DNA of 64,000 nt from Anseranas semipalmata (Eukaryota > Chordata > Aves > Anseriformes > Anseranatidae): NCBI GenBank assembly GCA_013399115.1, contig VXAA01003386.1, forward strand, positions 885,687-949,686, written 5' to 3'. The notes under the pieces are model-generated. The model was given only the letters and a program-made list of their open reading frames with translations, was not told the DNA's origin and did no database searches. This document shows, piece by piece, positions 45,213 to 58,200 of the stretch. The stretch's first letter is position 1. Each line of letters starts with the position of its first letter. The position numbers were made by a program, and so were the translations under genes.

Positions 45213-46689
45213 AACACCTCGCTTCCCTCCCCTGCTTCCCTTCCCATTTGTTCCGCACGCGGAAGCCAAGGCAGACGGCTACTGGCACCGCCGTTCCCCG
45301 GATCCCGAGATCCCTGCGAGGAGAGGGGAAAAGGAAATCTTGATGGCTTTAGACCTCAGCAAGGGGGGCTTGCTATTTCAGAAGCACGGGAAGCGGGTCG
45401 GCTCAGTCGTAGCTGTAATTAGTATCTGGGTGAGAGTTTGGGTCAGAATGAAGTGAAACAAATGGAGTGTTTTTAACGCGTTGTCACGGGTCAATGTCCT
45501 AGGGCGCGGGGCGTGGGCATGGGGCAGGAGAGCCCCTGGCCCAGCGCGTGGCTCCCACTGGCACAGGAAAGCCCTTGCTTCAGCGGCACCGGTACTGCAG
45601 CAATAGCAACCGGGGGTTATTTTTTATTTCACCCCTCCTTTTGACTTGGGAATGATGAAGAGGCCTCAGGCTGCCTGTGAGAGCGCATCCTGAGGACACC
45701 AGCTGTAGGCAGGAACACGGTGACGTGAGCTCTGCTTTGTGGCTCAGAAGGTCCAGGACTAGGTCCGGCACCCCACTGGCGGGTGTCCCTTGAAGGTGGT
45801 GGGGATCTCCCAGCCAGCCAGGGACAGGCAGTCTGAAGGGAGAGACGATTTCCAAAAAGCTCCTGACGGGACAGAAACACAATGCACTTGGTCTCTCGCT
45901 GGGATTTCGGCTCCTGGTGCTCCTGAGAGGAGGTTCTCAACCCCCCCTGTTTTTCAGCTTGTCATTTCAGGGTAGCACGGTCCCATTTTGGTGTCCTTTG
46001 ACAAAGCCCAGCCCCTGCAGCAGGAATGTGCTGCTAATGCTACTGCCTGCTACGGTCTTTTTTTTTCTGTAAATCTACTAAGTCTAGAAATCCCACCCAG
46101 GGAAAATTGTATAAGTCTCATCTGAAATGTTCAGTGATGAATTCCCGGTGTCTTTGGCATCTGAGCATCACCTGGGACCCTTGCAAGGTGAAAGCGAGCT
46201 CTTGGCTGGGGCCATTCCCGTTCTTTGCCGTGCCGGTGTGAAGCCCAACTTGCCTCCTGGTGGAAGGTCTCATTACAGCAAGGAGCTACCAGAAAACTCG
46301 GCACAGGAGTTGCAAACACCATCAGACGAGCCTGACGGGGAGCTGCCAGGGAGCAGAGATCCGTGGAGGGCTCCAGAAGCGTGGGTAGCAAGTGGAAGTT
46401 CCAAGCTCTTGAAATTCAGACCACAGCCTAGGCACAGCCTTATCCCGGCCACTCTTTCCTTGCAGTCAGGTCTTCTCTTTTTTGCACTTCTTTTGCATAA
46501 AACAAACTTCATCTGCGGCCCGGAGGGAGGGGTGCAGGGCTGGTAAGCGCTCCCAGCTCCACGCCACCAGGCTCGGCTCCGGGCGCCTGCCGGGCTCCCA
46601 GCCCCAGCCCGGGCAGCAGGGCCGGGAGCAAGCGGCTCCCTTGCAACGAGCACAGCCCCTCGCCAAACAACCACCGCATCAGAGCCGCG
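45213..46689. other. Spacer
   Basis: Mixed unique DNA with a GC-rich patch at about 46540-46690. Frames 46127-46546 (plus) and 46273-46674 (minus) overlap and are not recognised. Confidence 0.5.
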
Positions 46690-47120
46690 TGGCCCCTCAT
46701 TAGCAGTCTAACATCAAGGACTTCCATGCAGCAAAATTAACTATTTTTTGTAGGATGTTCAACAAAAGAAGAGATACTAATGAGGTTAGTTAAAGGGTGG
46801 CCCTCTTTCATTAGCTCTGCTGGGCTAAGTCTGCCAGTGAGGAACTATCAAGAAGATTGCTTTTTTTAATTACTCTGTTAATTGATATAAAACAAAAAGG
46901 ACGCAGATTAGTTGCATGCAATTAGCAAATTAATTCTTGGCAATTACAGACTTAATAATGGAGTACTTTTGCTGCTGTGTGTTGGATTTCGTGGCCTATA
47001 TTCATTGCCTGTATGAGCTGAATAATTTATTTTTTATTTATTTTTGGAAAGGAACAAGAGTTAAATATAGGCATGCACATGTTTCTTTGGAATTCTCTCC
47101 ATGGCATGATGAGGAAGGTA
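46690..47120. promoter_or_regulatory. Candidate conserved non-coding block
   Basis: AT-rich unique DNA dense in homeodomain-like words: CCTCATTAGCAG, TACTAATGAGG, TTTAATTACTCTG, GTTAATTGATATAAAAC, GCAATTAGCAAATTAATTC. The first ATTA words occur in both orientations. It has little simple repeat apart from an A/T tract near 47030. It is among the best enhancer candidates by motif density. Confidence 0.45.
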
Positions 47121-48343
47121 AGGTGCATTTTTCACCTTTGGCACAGCGGTGCCTTGTACCTTCCGTATCATCTTTTTAACACCGAAACCTAAGGGGAGGG
47201 CAGCGCAGCGCTGCCAGGCAGGTGCCCTCCTGCCTAATTCTGGCTCCTGTGCTTGTGACTTCAGTGAGACAAGAAGTTAGGCACAAATTTCAGTTTCTTT
47301 CCAAATGGGGCCAACAGGCAGGAATATTGGAAATCAGGTCCTTAGGGTCTAACCTCAATCTGGGGCTCTTCCCGTGCTGCAGCACTCTGGCAGAGCAAGT
47401 AGGCTGACAAATACCCCAACTCGCCTTGAAAAGTCACCATTTTGGGGTGGTCGTTATTAAACGATTCAGCAGATTTATGACAAATGCCCTTTGCATACAC
47501 AGCCATGGCGTGGCTGTTGGGTGATGCTCTTCTCTTTCCTGAGCACCGCAGGAGGAGGAGGAAGGCTGGCAGACAGCAAGATGTCTGTCTGTACCTGTCT
47601 GTTGTCCTCGGGTGGGCAGGATGGAGGGGTGCAGACGGTGGTGTACCCCACTCAAGGACTGAATCAGCACTGACACTGAATATGTAACTGTGTTTGATTC
47701 CAGAATGGGTAAATTTTATTATTTAGCATTCAGATTGAATGTCACCAGAATGACCACTCCACAAAGCCACCCATTGGTGACAGTATTTTGGGAGAGAAAC
47801 ACAGATCCAAGCAGGTGGAAGTTCTCCCTCTGAAATCTGCCCCGCTGCAGAGGAGCCGGATACATCCATGAACTGCAGCGGCGGTGAGCCAGTCCATGCC
47901 CACGATAGTTAACTTCCTTAGGTCTCAGCACTCCTCCCTCTCCCTCGTGTTGTTTCTCCACCTGGGGCTTTTCTTTCCAAGTGGACCCACGGAGAAGTCA
48001 CTGGTTGTGCCCATTGCTTTGCTTCCGTTGCTTTCCATTTTTCTTATTTTACCGGAGACCGAGCCTGTGTATCTTTGCAGGCTGAGAACAGGCAAGCAGT
48101 GGTCAGGGGGAGAAAGGAAGCTGGAGGTACAACATGCACAGACAGAAATAGGGATGGATGCACACGCATAAAAATGCTAAATCCATGGAAGTTCAAAGGA
48201 GAAGGATTTTCTCTCTGACTTTAGTCCAGTGCAGATCGTCGTTCTGGTCTGCATTTGGAGAGCACCTGGCACCGTAAAGGGCTGTGATGGGGCCTCCTGT
48301 TCCTTTTTTCAGTCAAATCATGATTAATATTAATAATGCCTTA
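47121..48343. other. Spacer
   Basis: Mixed unique DNA. The run from GTGACTT to TCAGTTTCTTTCCAAATGGGG near 47255-47309 faintly resembles a MIR core but is too diverged to call. Nothing else is recognised. Confidence 0.45.
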
Positions 48344-48373
48344 TTTGGATTGTAAAATTTTGGATTGTAAAAT
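48344..48373. repeat. Two-copy TTTGGATTGTAAAAT tandem
   Basis: The 15-base unit TTTGGATTGTAAAAT is repeated exactly head to tail (48344-48358, 48359-48373). It is a recent-looking local duplication in AT-rich DNA. Confidence 0.8.
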
Positions 48374-50900
48374 AATCACACGTCCAGTGTGGTTAATTTA
48401 CAGACTGAAAGGGCTGTGGGAATGCCCGTGTTTCCCGCTGGCTCCGACCCTTTCTGGGCGTGCGGAACGGTGCAGCCCTCGGCTCTGCTCCGGGCACTCA
48501 GAAACACCCTCTCTGGCACTTGGGGGACTGTGTGCTGCTGGAAAACCGCTTTGACTCCATACACCCAAATAGTGAAAATAGCCACTGAAGACATTCTTAG
48601 TGCGTCTGTTTCTTCCTGTACAAGCCCTTGTGTTGTAAACGAGGGGAGAAATGAAACCCTGTGCGGAGACAGGGCGCACAGGTATGTGTGTCACCAGGAG
48701 CCAGGGCAACTCTCCTGCGAGCAAACGTGCTTGCAAGGTTTCACTGCCACAGCATGGGGCTTTCTGCAGCCAGTTGTCTCCCTTCAGCTATTCTGGAGCT
48801 TCCCAGGCTGAAATCTGCCCTTAAATCCTTATTCAGAGAATACCTGTTTAATTTTATTGCTACTTTTCAACTCATATTAACAGTGTTCTGGTTTTTTCTT
48901 TAACCCATTCCTTTTGCTGTTAGCTGCGGTCAGGGGCTTTTAGCCAAGAATATTTATATTTCATGCACATAAACGCACCTGTTTCCATCTCATTTCTTCT
49001 AAAAACATTTTGACTGCTTTTTAAACTTAAACGTACTGGACACACTGTAAGTGACTGTCAGGCAAGCGAGAAGATCATCCAGCGTGCCCGGTGTTTTGCT
49101 CACATGAATTCTCAGTATTGACAGGGAGGAAGACACCTGCAAAGGGAATAGATCAGACTTGCTCTTAAGGGACTCTTAAACAAGAAAATAATCCAACAGC
49201 CAATAATTAGATAGTTTTCTTACAACTTTCCAAGCCCAGAGCTTATTTCCAAAGCCTCACTTGTGACGACCAGTTTCTCACCGTGTTGTTTAGCAATGAA
49301 TTGCTGATTCATTCAGACTTAAAGCACTGGAGCACTGGCACCAGGAGCATGAATGTGGGATGGACATGGCTAACGTAACCGAGCCAGTGAGCACAGTGAC
49401 TTCTCAGGAAGCACTGGGTTCCTCTGTGTTTCTAAACAGATGTAGAAATCAGAAAGCAGCAGCCTGGAGAGCCAGCTGTAAACTGAAGTCAGGGACTCAA
49501 TCCCCACGTGCTGTTACTGCAGATCTTGCACTTTCTCCGCATTTATTTTAGTGGCTGTGAAGCTGGGCAGCAGGAGTGGACACGTGGCGGCAGCCTGAGG
49601 GTCAGATCCTGCCCCATCTCCCCCTGCAGTCAGCCTCTGACCCGGAGCAGATTGGGGCTGCCATGGTGTGCCCCTCGTCCTTTTCTTTCCCCACAAAAGG
49701 GGCTTTGCACTGAGATGAGGACCATGGGGCTCCCCATGCCCAGTAGCACCCTGCAAGTTTGTCCTCCCTCCCCAGTCCAAACCAGGGCACGGAGAGCCAG
49801 CTGCAACCTCTGTTTTCCCCTCTGCAAGGAAAAGTGGACTCGGGAGGCTGCTTGGTAGAGGGTTTTGAGGCAGCAGCCATGCAGGAAGGCAGTCAGCTGC
49901 ATTGTGCTGTGATTTTGCGCTGTTTTCTCTTTCCTTCTCTCACTTGTCTTTAGTACGCAGCAAAGCCCAGCCAGTGTTTAGAATATATTCCATTCCATTT
50001 GTACAAGCTTTTCAAGGGGAATTATTCCGTGTAACTGTCCTCTTTTCACTCACTATTGCTTTCCTGCAAAAACATGTGCCTTGCTTTAAATTCTCTCTTT
50101 TTTTTTTCCCAAATGAGACATCTTGTTTATTTTTTCCCCTGTCTTTTCTCCCCCCTTTCTGCGGCTGCTTCTCCTGCTGGTGCTGCATTGCTGGTTGCCA
50201 GAGAAATGTTTTTCTTTCACTTTTATTGTAATTTATTGATTTTTTTCCCCCTTATGGGCTCAGAACCTTTTGCTTCTACCAAGCAAGGCACTAGGCATTA
50301 ACAGCCATACCATATACAATTTATACATACATTACAATAATGAGGGCATGCTCATGTCAAACACAGTCAGTAAGAACATGAGAAAAACCGAATGACAAAG
50401 CAGAAGCCAGCAAAATTGCCTGTCTGACCTCTCCGTCTCTTCCCACGTGTGACGACTGCTTTTCTCACTCTTCCGAGGGGTTCTGCAGCCCCGGCTCTGC
50501 CTGCTGCCCCCTCTGTGTGCTCCGGGTGTAACTGGGTGGCAATTTGCTGGGTGCAGCCACTGCTTCCTCCCCAGCGGCTCTGGGAAGGAAAGCTGCGCGC
50601 ATTCACTTTGAGCAGTCTTTTTGCCATAGTTTGCACCACCTCCTCTGCTTCTGATGTAACTTGCCCCCAGCCAACTCTCCAAGTCCTCTAGGAGAATGTC
50701 AATTAGTATTTTTGAGGAGCCTCTATGGAACTGGAGGAACCTATTTCTTACCCAGCCCTTCCTCAGCACACCATGGAGCTATGCCCCCCTTTCCCTCACC
50801 ACTTCGGTGTCCATTCCCCTTTGCAAAGGGCAATCCCCCCACATACAAAGATCTCCGTGTGATGACTTAGGAGGGTACAATCTTCCCCATTACAATTGTT
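48374..50900. other. Spacer
   Basis: Mixed unique DNA with T-rich stretches at 50097-50110 and 50238-50248. Frames in 49500-49900 overlap on both strands. I recognise no gene, RNA or repeat family. Confidence 0.5.
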
Positions 50901-50910
50901 TCAGTCCTGA

Positions 50911-50932
50911 TTATCTGAGATAATGTTATCTC
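50911..50932. promoter_or_regulatory. Overlapping palindromes with three GATA-type sites
   Basis: TTATCTGAGATAA (50911-50923) is a palindrome around one G. GAGATAATGTTATCTC (50917-50932) is a palindrome with a two-base centre. Together they present TTATCT, AGATAA, TTATCT within 22 bases. The (T/A)GATA(A/G) word is the GATA-factor site. Confidence 0.5.
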
Positions 50933-53589
50933 ACAGATTCCATTGGCTTCAGTGTTGCATGGGCTGAGCTCTTACAAAGTCCAGATTTTGGGGGACTAAT
51001 CTGCTAATTTCGTCCCCTAGCATCCATCTCTTCTGAACCGACTCAAAGCTTTTGGAGGCCTCTGCTTATAGGGAACATGGCACGGAGACTGGAAGCTAAC
51101 TCATTACAGTGTACTTTATTCCTGACATTAATTTAAATGAGAAATGCAAAGCTTAGTCAAAGATTTCTATGGAAGGTGGCACCTTTCTGCCCAGCTGCCA
51201 GCCTGCAGATCCCCTCTGCTGCTCTTCCCTGTCACCTCCAGCCTCTGCTGCATGTGCAGCAGTGGTGGGGCTGGGGTTGTGTCTGTATCGGTTAGGGCCT
51301 GTTAATGTTTAGGGGAAAACTCTTCCATAGGTAGGTTTTGACTTTTTAAGCTGAGAAAAGCATTTGTGGAGCAGAGGGCTGCTCCAGGGCTGGGTCTCCT
51401 CAGCACGGTCATAGTAACAGTTATTTGTATGTTTATAAGTTCTCACATTTTTTCAAAAACAAGCAAACAAAACAAACAAAAAGCCAATGTTCAAAATATC
51501 ATCATCTTTTTTGCAGATTTTTTTTTTCACATACATGGACCTTCAGGGATAGAATTTACCAGTTCATCGAGATATACAATAGTCTTCATAAGTAGAGGTT
51601 CAAGAAGCTGTGTCGAATCCTCCAAGTTTTCCTTACACCTACGACCACATTTCATCAATAAATTCCTTATCTAGCCAGTACACAAAACTAACATTGGACC
51701 AGCAGCTGACAGCCTGGGGACAGAGCTGGGGACTTTTGGAGCTGGCAGTGTTTGCTAACTGAGTTAAAGACAGACACCCCTTTTCTGAATGGGGAAAGTC
51801 TGGCCCATTTTGTGGGGTCAGGCAAAACAGGACCATCCCCAAATACCCACCAAAGGGTTTCTTTTGTAACAGCAAGATGGCTTGGGTTCAGGTATCCAAA
51901 AGCTTGCACAGCTCAGACTGTGTTGTTTGCTTTTTCACAGTCAATAGGCAATCGTACACGACAATGAAATATTGGATCTCGCCTGCAGCGCTGTATAGCC
52001 TTTTTCTGTAATGTGCTGCCACCAAGAAAGAAACTTCCACAAGTTGTGCAGATCACTGCTGGTCAAACTAAAACTTCACTGTAGCATGAAATGCGAAGTG
52101 GCACCTCAGATACAACTAATGGAGCTATCGCAGTCCTAAAAGTAACTCCCAGGGCACCTTAAGGGGATGCGTTCCTTCACATTCAGCCTCCCTGTCTTCT
52201 GGGGACATTCTTCATTGCCTGTCTCTTAGTCTCCGTTTGGGCTCGTTAATCACAGGGCGCTGGGACTTGCAGGCATGTAAGAGCATGCTTGGAGGAAGCT
52301 CGGACAATGCATCATTTCAGGTGAGGCTAATACTGAGCTCGTTATGACCTTGAGCACACCGCTGGTATAAACAGAGCAGGCGGGCCAGGGCTCTGTTTGC
52401 AGAACGAGGGTTCAGCCCAGGCCAGGCATATGGAGTGCTGCTGGAGCAGGCTCGGTGCCGGGGGGAGCTCCCCCCTGCTTTTTGGTGGGCGCGGATGCAG
52501 CAGAACCAGCCACTGCAGGCTTGCGAGACACAGGTGAGGACAAGGGAGGTGTAAATGCAATGCAGGGCCACAAACCCCTTCATAAGGAGAGTCTGATGGG
52601 GGAAATGGAAGAAGAAACATCATACTTTCGTAGTAGTGAGCTAGGATCCCACCCCTGTAGCTAATTAAAACTGTGGAAGCCTTATTTCTGCAGTAATCTT
52701 AATCTCAGCTACAGCCATAGCAAATATATATATTTCAGTGTGTATGGCTTTGCTTTTATGTTTGTAAGTGAGCGGGGCAGGAGATGAGGTAGTGTGCTGC
52801 TTCATGGTGCAAGAAGCTGTTCTGAGCATTTTCCTTGACTGTGCAGGTGAGGCAGTTCCTATGGGGCAAACACAATCACTCTGCTGTTACTTAGGTACAG
52901 CCACCAGGCAGGGAGATATTTCAGTGCTTTGGGCTTTCAGCCTGCTCTAGGATGGGCAGATACTTTAAAAATAGTCATCAAAGTAACAGGAGAAAAATAG
53001 GTAGCTCATCTCTCCTGAGCTTCAAAAATGGGTTGGTTCGCATTTTAGGTACGTTGTTTCCAACTTCATCTGTGTTGCTTGTTCTCCCCAGCTGAGCCAC
53101 TTTAATGCAGAGCTTGAGATTCCCTTGCCCATATTTCTACATGGATAGAGGAATCTGGAATCTCCTGAGGGATGTGTGAGGTGAAGATGTGTAAGGAAAA
53201 CCTCAATTTAGTATTCCAATAAGAATTGGGTATCTAGATCTCTTAGACAGCTTTGCAAATATCAGACTTGGAGCACAAAGGGATCTTCTCCTTAGCTCAG
53301 GGGCACGACACGTTCTGGGGATCAGGTGCAGAACTGCTCCAGTCTTCCCCAGTTGCAGCAAATTATGGTTTTCTTGCTCAAAGGCTCTTCATTTTGTTTA
53401 TATCATGAAATAAGGAGCTGTGGAAAAAATCATGGTCCTTTAGAAAGCTGCAGTACTGGCAGGAAGGCAGATGTTGTGTGTGCTAATAGGGGAAAGAAAG
53501 AGACCTTTTCTGCTAGCTTTCTGGGGAAAAAGTATGCTCGATCCTGAGCACAAACATGTGCACATGCAAACCCTCTAGCCTCCTCACAT
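50933..53589. other. Spacer
   Basis: Mixed unique DNA with (A)n/(AAAC)n simple sequence near 51460-51482 and an (AT)n fragment near 52723-52734. Frames are short and unrecognised. No repeat family is identified. Confidence 0.5.
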
Positions 53590-53960
53590 GTATTCACGAG
53601 GGGTTCAAATTAAACTCCAAATCATGCAACTGTGATCTGTACAGATTAGAAGCAGACTTAGATTGCAATTAAGTCAAGGGAAGTCAAGAGCTTAGATAAC
53701 GATTATCATTTTTTCCTATGTGGAAGAACCAATTGGAAAAAAAAAACCCACAACACTATCTGTGCATAAGCACTAATAAATTGTCATTAAACAGTTCCAT
53801 CCTTATTGTACAAATGGAGATAGTATGAAATATTTGTAATTAGCAGCACAATTTATAAAAGCTGTACTATCTTGGCTTGGTCCTGTTGCACAATCAAATG
53901 CAGTTAGGGATTTTGCAGCCAAATATTTTTTAATCAGTGGAGTGCTTCATTTTTAGTAAA
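53590..53960. promoter_or_regulatory. Candidate conserved non-coding block
   Basis: AT-rich unique DNA with GATAACGATTATC (a small palindrome), TTGCAATTAAGTC, TTGTAATTAGCAGC and ATTGTCATTAAACAG words. An A run lies at 53738-53747. It is enhancer-like in texture only. Confidence 0.4.
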
Positions 53961-54559
53961 TCCAACCCTAATTTTTGTTATCCCCTGCTGGGCTTTACTT
54001 GGGAAAAAAAGTTTAATTTCACTGAGATCCCCTCAAAATCGTCTCTGCTTAATGCCTTCCAGCCTTCTGCAGTCTGTCTGCCCGTTTTGTACCAAACACA
54101 AGCAAGCAGTAAGCAGCAACTATACCCAAGTCTTGCATTAAATGTCATCCTTGTGCCTTGGGATTTTTCTTGTGCTTTTGAAAAGTGTGTAGCAGGATGC
54201 AGCCCACATAAGAAGTGAGATACAGCAGCAAAATAGTGTTCATTATTGGAGAGAAGTAAGTGAATGATAAGAGATGATTTAGAGATCCTGAACGTAAAAT
54301 GCATGATCCAGGCGTACAGAAATGGACTGCTCCTAGACTATTAGGAGTTGAGGGTCACACCACATGTCATTGCAAAGGTAATTTTCTCTAGATTTTGAAA
54401 TAGGATCTCAGATTTGACCTATGCCCTCTGTGTCAAGAACATCTGGGCATCCTTAATACATCTATTCCCTTTACTTTTTTCCTTTTTCCTTTGTTCATGG
54501 TGCTATAGGACAGAGTCTGGTTTTAAGGACAGAAAAAGAACTACAGAATTTCAGTATTA

Positions 54560-54706
54560 GCGCTGCCATGGGCTTGTCTGTGACCCTGGATGAGTCATTT
54601 CATGCCTTTTAGTCCCACCTTGTCGGGAAGAAGGTTTTGGAATAGAAATGTCTAGATGGCACATGCGTGGGTCTCAGTACTTAATTAATGCTTGCCAGTT
54701 ATTTTG
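54560..54706 (+). mobile_element. Possible eroded MIR-type SINE
   Basis: GCTGCCATGGGCTTGTCTGTGACCCTGGATGAGTCATTTCATGCC resembles the MIR core (gctctgccac..gctgtgtgaccttgggcaagttacttaacct). Later, GGCACATGCGTGGGTCTCAGTACTTAATTAATGCTTGCCAGTTATT resembles the MIR 3' part (ggcacatagtaagcgctcaataaatgttggttatt). Order and spacing fit with a central deletion. A RepeatMasker alignment would decide. Confidence 0.5.
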
Positions 54707-57699
54707 TGATCCTCACACGAAATAAGTTACAGTGCATTCAAAAGTACTTCCATTGGCTTAACAGATTTGGGAATGAGAGTTGTTTCCCATAAATAAAACA
54801 ACTTTTTATGTATCTGTAGGAATTGAAGTGTGATCCCACAGAGTACAAAACAGTATGAATAATTCTGAATGCTTTTATTGGATACTTTTTGCTGCCTTTG
54901 GATATCAGAATTTAAATGCCCATCTCTTAACTTCTGCTCTTGTGGAGCTCAGCTAGCAATTCAGATGCTTGGTGTGTCTGCAAGCCAGACCATCATTTTC
55001 TGAGGCCAAGCATCCAAAAGCATAGTTCTCAACATAAGTGCCCATCTGTTTTATTTTCCCTCATCTTTAGACTGGAAAAAGGGAGATATATCTATACAGA
55101 CTAAAGGGAAAAAGGAGGAAGAGAAAGCAGAAAAACAGCTTTCGGGCAGTTTCTGCACAAGTTTTCTGAATATTGTAAGACACCTTCTCTAAGTCCCAGT
55201 ATCTGTTTCTCTGCAAAAATCCAGCTTTTCGGAATACTTGAGTTCCTTATTTCCCATGAAATCTTTAAAAAAGAGGGGTTGTTAGGAAAGCAGCGGGGCC
55301 ATTTGCGTGCCCCAGCAGCACCATTTCGGATGGGCAGCACTTTGAAAGGCTTCCTAGAGCGCCGAAGGTTTGTGTATGAAGCAGCACTAAAATCAGCGGG
55401 CACGAGATGGTGGTTGGGCAGCGTTTGTCCTCCTCAAGTTCGCTTACCCCCTTTGGGCCCCTTCCCAGGGCACGTGGACTTGATGGTGTAAAATGGTTTT
55501 TAAGGTTCTCCTGGGGCAGATGCCATCGGAGGATGATGAGCTTGTTTTCCTGCGCTCGATTTGCGAACGGGGGCTTTGCTTGCAGTGTGCGTTTCAGTGT
55601 TTGCAGCGCTGCAATGTGAAGAGGGTGAATGCCCATAGGAAGTGTTTTCCCTAGGGTGACAGTGGTGTTCCGGGAGCAGGAAGCTCACCGTGCTGGTGTT
55701 GTACGTTTGCACCGTGATTGCTGAAAGAAATCGGGGGAGCTGCAGGTCAGACCGAAAATAACGCTTCATTTCTGCTTTAGCGTCAGCCTCGTTTGGGTCC
55801 TGTCTGAACGAGGACAAGCCTGGAGAGGCACCAAAGCAGCACGTGTGTGGCCCTGGGGATGCTCCTGCCATCATCCTGGCTCCCTGCCATCTGTGGTCAC
55901 CTCTGGGCTCCTCGGCTCAGCCGCTGCCCCCCTGCCCCCAGTTTCTGGTTATCTCCTTATGAACGGAGCCACTCGGCTGGATGGCCTGGATGCCTGTTGG
56001 AAAACACAAAAGGCCTTAAATCCCTTTCCCTCCTTCAGGAAAGCCTTTCCCCGCACTGGGAAAGGGCTTGGTGCTTCCGAGTGCCCCTGGGGCACAGCGT
56101 AGCGGGGGGGCTGCTGTGGTACCCCGGGGCACAGCAGCGATGGACAGGCAGGGACCTGGGGCTCACGCCAAATTCCTGGCTAAGCATCCTGGCTAAGGTG
56201 AACTCAAAAACAAAGTCATCTTGCAAATGGTTCCCCCAGCAGGTTGAGACATGCTGTTGAGGATAATGTGAACTCCCTGCAGTCTCAGAGAGACAGGGAG
56301 AAAGCAGCTTATTTCCATATCTTAATTAAAATTTCCATTAATCCCATCTGAGGCCTCATAACTTCAAAAACTTGGACAAAAAACCCAACACTTATTTCTG
56401 ATAAATATTTTAGACTAATTGTTCTGAGGTAGCAGACATCTTTTGCTGGTGAATATCAACTAGCTGTGGGTCTTGCATACTGTTTAAAGCGAGCCGCGAG
56501 GGTTTTGTTTGTTTGTCCTCTGAAAATTACTGAAAGCATTAAATGCCAAAGATAGGCAGCACATCGAGCAGACGCGCCGGGCTGAGCAGCGCAGCCAAGG
56601 CTCACGTACGATCGTTAGGATTGCACACAAACAAGGCTGTGCAGTTCTGAGGCTGCTTTTGTGCCTTGCACGCACCTTGCTGTGGGCTCAGAGCCCCGTG
56701 CCCCCGGGCAGGGAGCTGCGGGGCACAGAGCTGCTAAACCGGGCCAGCAGCTCGTGATGACGCTGTGCAGTGTCTTTGCTGCCTAAGGCAGGTGGGTGTC
56801 TGTAGAAAAAGCGGGTGAGAAGTCCAGACTTGAAAGCAAAACCCACCCAGTGTGTTAAGCTCTTGCGTCTCCACTTTGCCCTCTGCTCGCTCTCCTCGCT
56901 GTCCAAAACTGGGCCTCTGGTTTGGGATAAGAAAATACCAATTTAGGTTCTGTAGCATGTGGATATGTTTGGGAATTGTGCTAAAGTGGGCATCGGTTGC
57001 ACTGGGTTTGGGCTCTTTCCCGTTTTCGACTCAGCCCCATGCACAACTTAACAATGAATTTAATGATCTTCCACTTAACTTTAAATACTATTAATTAATC
57101 AATGGAAGGAAGCATTCCTTGCTGTTCAGATGCATGCAGTAGTGAGCAGGATATGTTCGGGTTCCTGTCGGGCAGCATAATGTATTTGGAGATGCGCAGA
57201 GAGGGCTCTCCATCCAAGGTGCTGTGCTGCATAGGATTAAATGTGTTTGGCGGGTTTTTGGGTACCCAGGCGAGCAATGAACCAGGTAGCTAGCTCGAAG
57301 CTGAAAGCCGTGGTGGAGGGATGGGGTGGAAGACAGCGCGGGTCAGTCGGCTCTTCTGCCAGGGCAAGGCTGGGGACTCGTGCGCAGCCTGCAGTGCGGC
57401 GCGGCTGGCTGTGCGCAGAGGTGCGAGGGGACGAGCTCCTCTCCAGCTTCGCGCTTGTGCAGGTGGCAGCCGAGGAGAAGAGCAGCCATAATTAAAGCCC
57501 GATGTCGAGCCCTGGTGCCCTGGAGGCAGCATCCTCAAAATGAACTGAACATTGAGAACGGCAAGCTGCGAGGGATGGAGTGACAGATCCGCAGCGGCCA
57601 TAGACCTCCTGTGAGTGACAGAAAATTAGACGCAGGTCACGAGGAAGGCAGGAGAGAGAGCTGGGGAGGAAGGGGAGGAAGCAGCCCCTCCTAAAATGA
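54707..57699. other. Spacer
   Basis: AT-richer to about 55260, then GC-rich with accidental frames on both strands (55265-55874 minus, 55847-56260 plus). CCCTCATCTTTAGACTGG near 55059 is faintly MIR-like. CpG-rich spots at about 57340-57480 are small. Nothing is called. Confidence 0.45.
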
Positions 57700-58200
57700 G
57701 CCTAAAATCTGCCTGGTTGCTAGGGAAGTGGGACTCCTGGTAAGTCATTTCCATTTGTACCTGTATTTATAACAGTATGAAGATACGTTCTATAATCTGT
57801 GTAATAAAGTACCTCATCAGCAACTTCTCAAAGAAACTTGTTATTACGGAGAATGACACTCTAATTGCCTCCAGACATTTAGCTTGTCTAGTGAGTGAAG
57901 TAACCTGATAAGCTATTGAGCTATTAAGTGATGTAGAATCAATTAATGTAGTTAGATAAGAAAGTAATACCCTACCTGGGTAAACTAAGTAATATGTGTC
58001 AAACTAGTCACTATTAATTCAGGTCCGGAGAAGCGTGGTAGACCAGTATAATTCCCAGTAACTTCATAAAATTGAGAAGTGTATATTTTGACCAAAGAAA
58101 ACCAGTTCTCAAAAGATCATTTATAAAGGAATAAGGAAAAATACAGAATTCATTATTATGCTCTTTTTCTGAAGAATATTTTTCATGCCGTTAAGACAAA
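57700..58200. promoter_or_regulatory. Candidate conserved non-coding block
   Basis: AT-rich unique DNA with CTCTAATTGCCTCC, GAATCAATTAATGTAGTTAG, CACTATTAATTCAGG and several AAGTAA/TAAGTAAT repeats. There are no long frames. Motif texture is similar to the blocks at 22800-23330 and 46690-47120. Confidence 0.4.

Noticed and set aside
47255..47309. MIR-like stretch
   Set aside because: Only scattered words match the MIR core and the spacing is poor.
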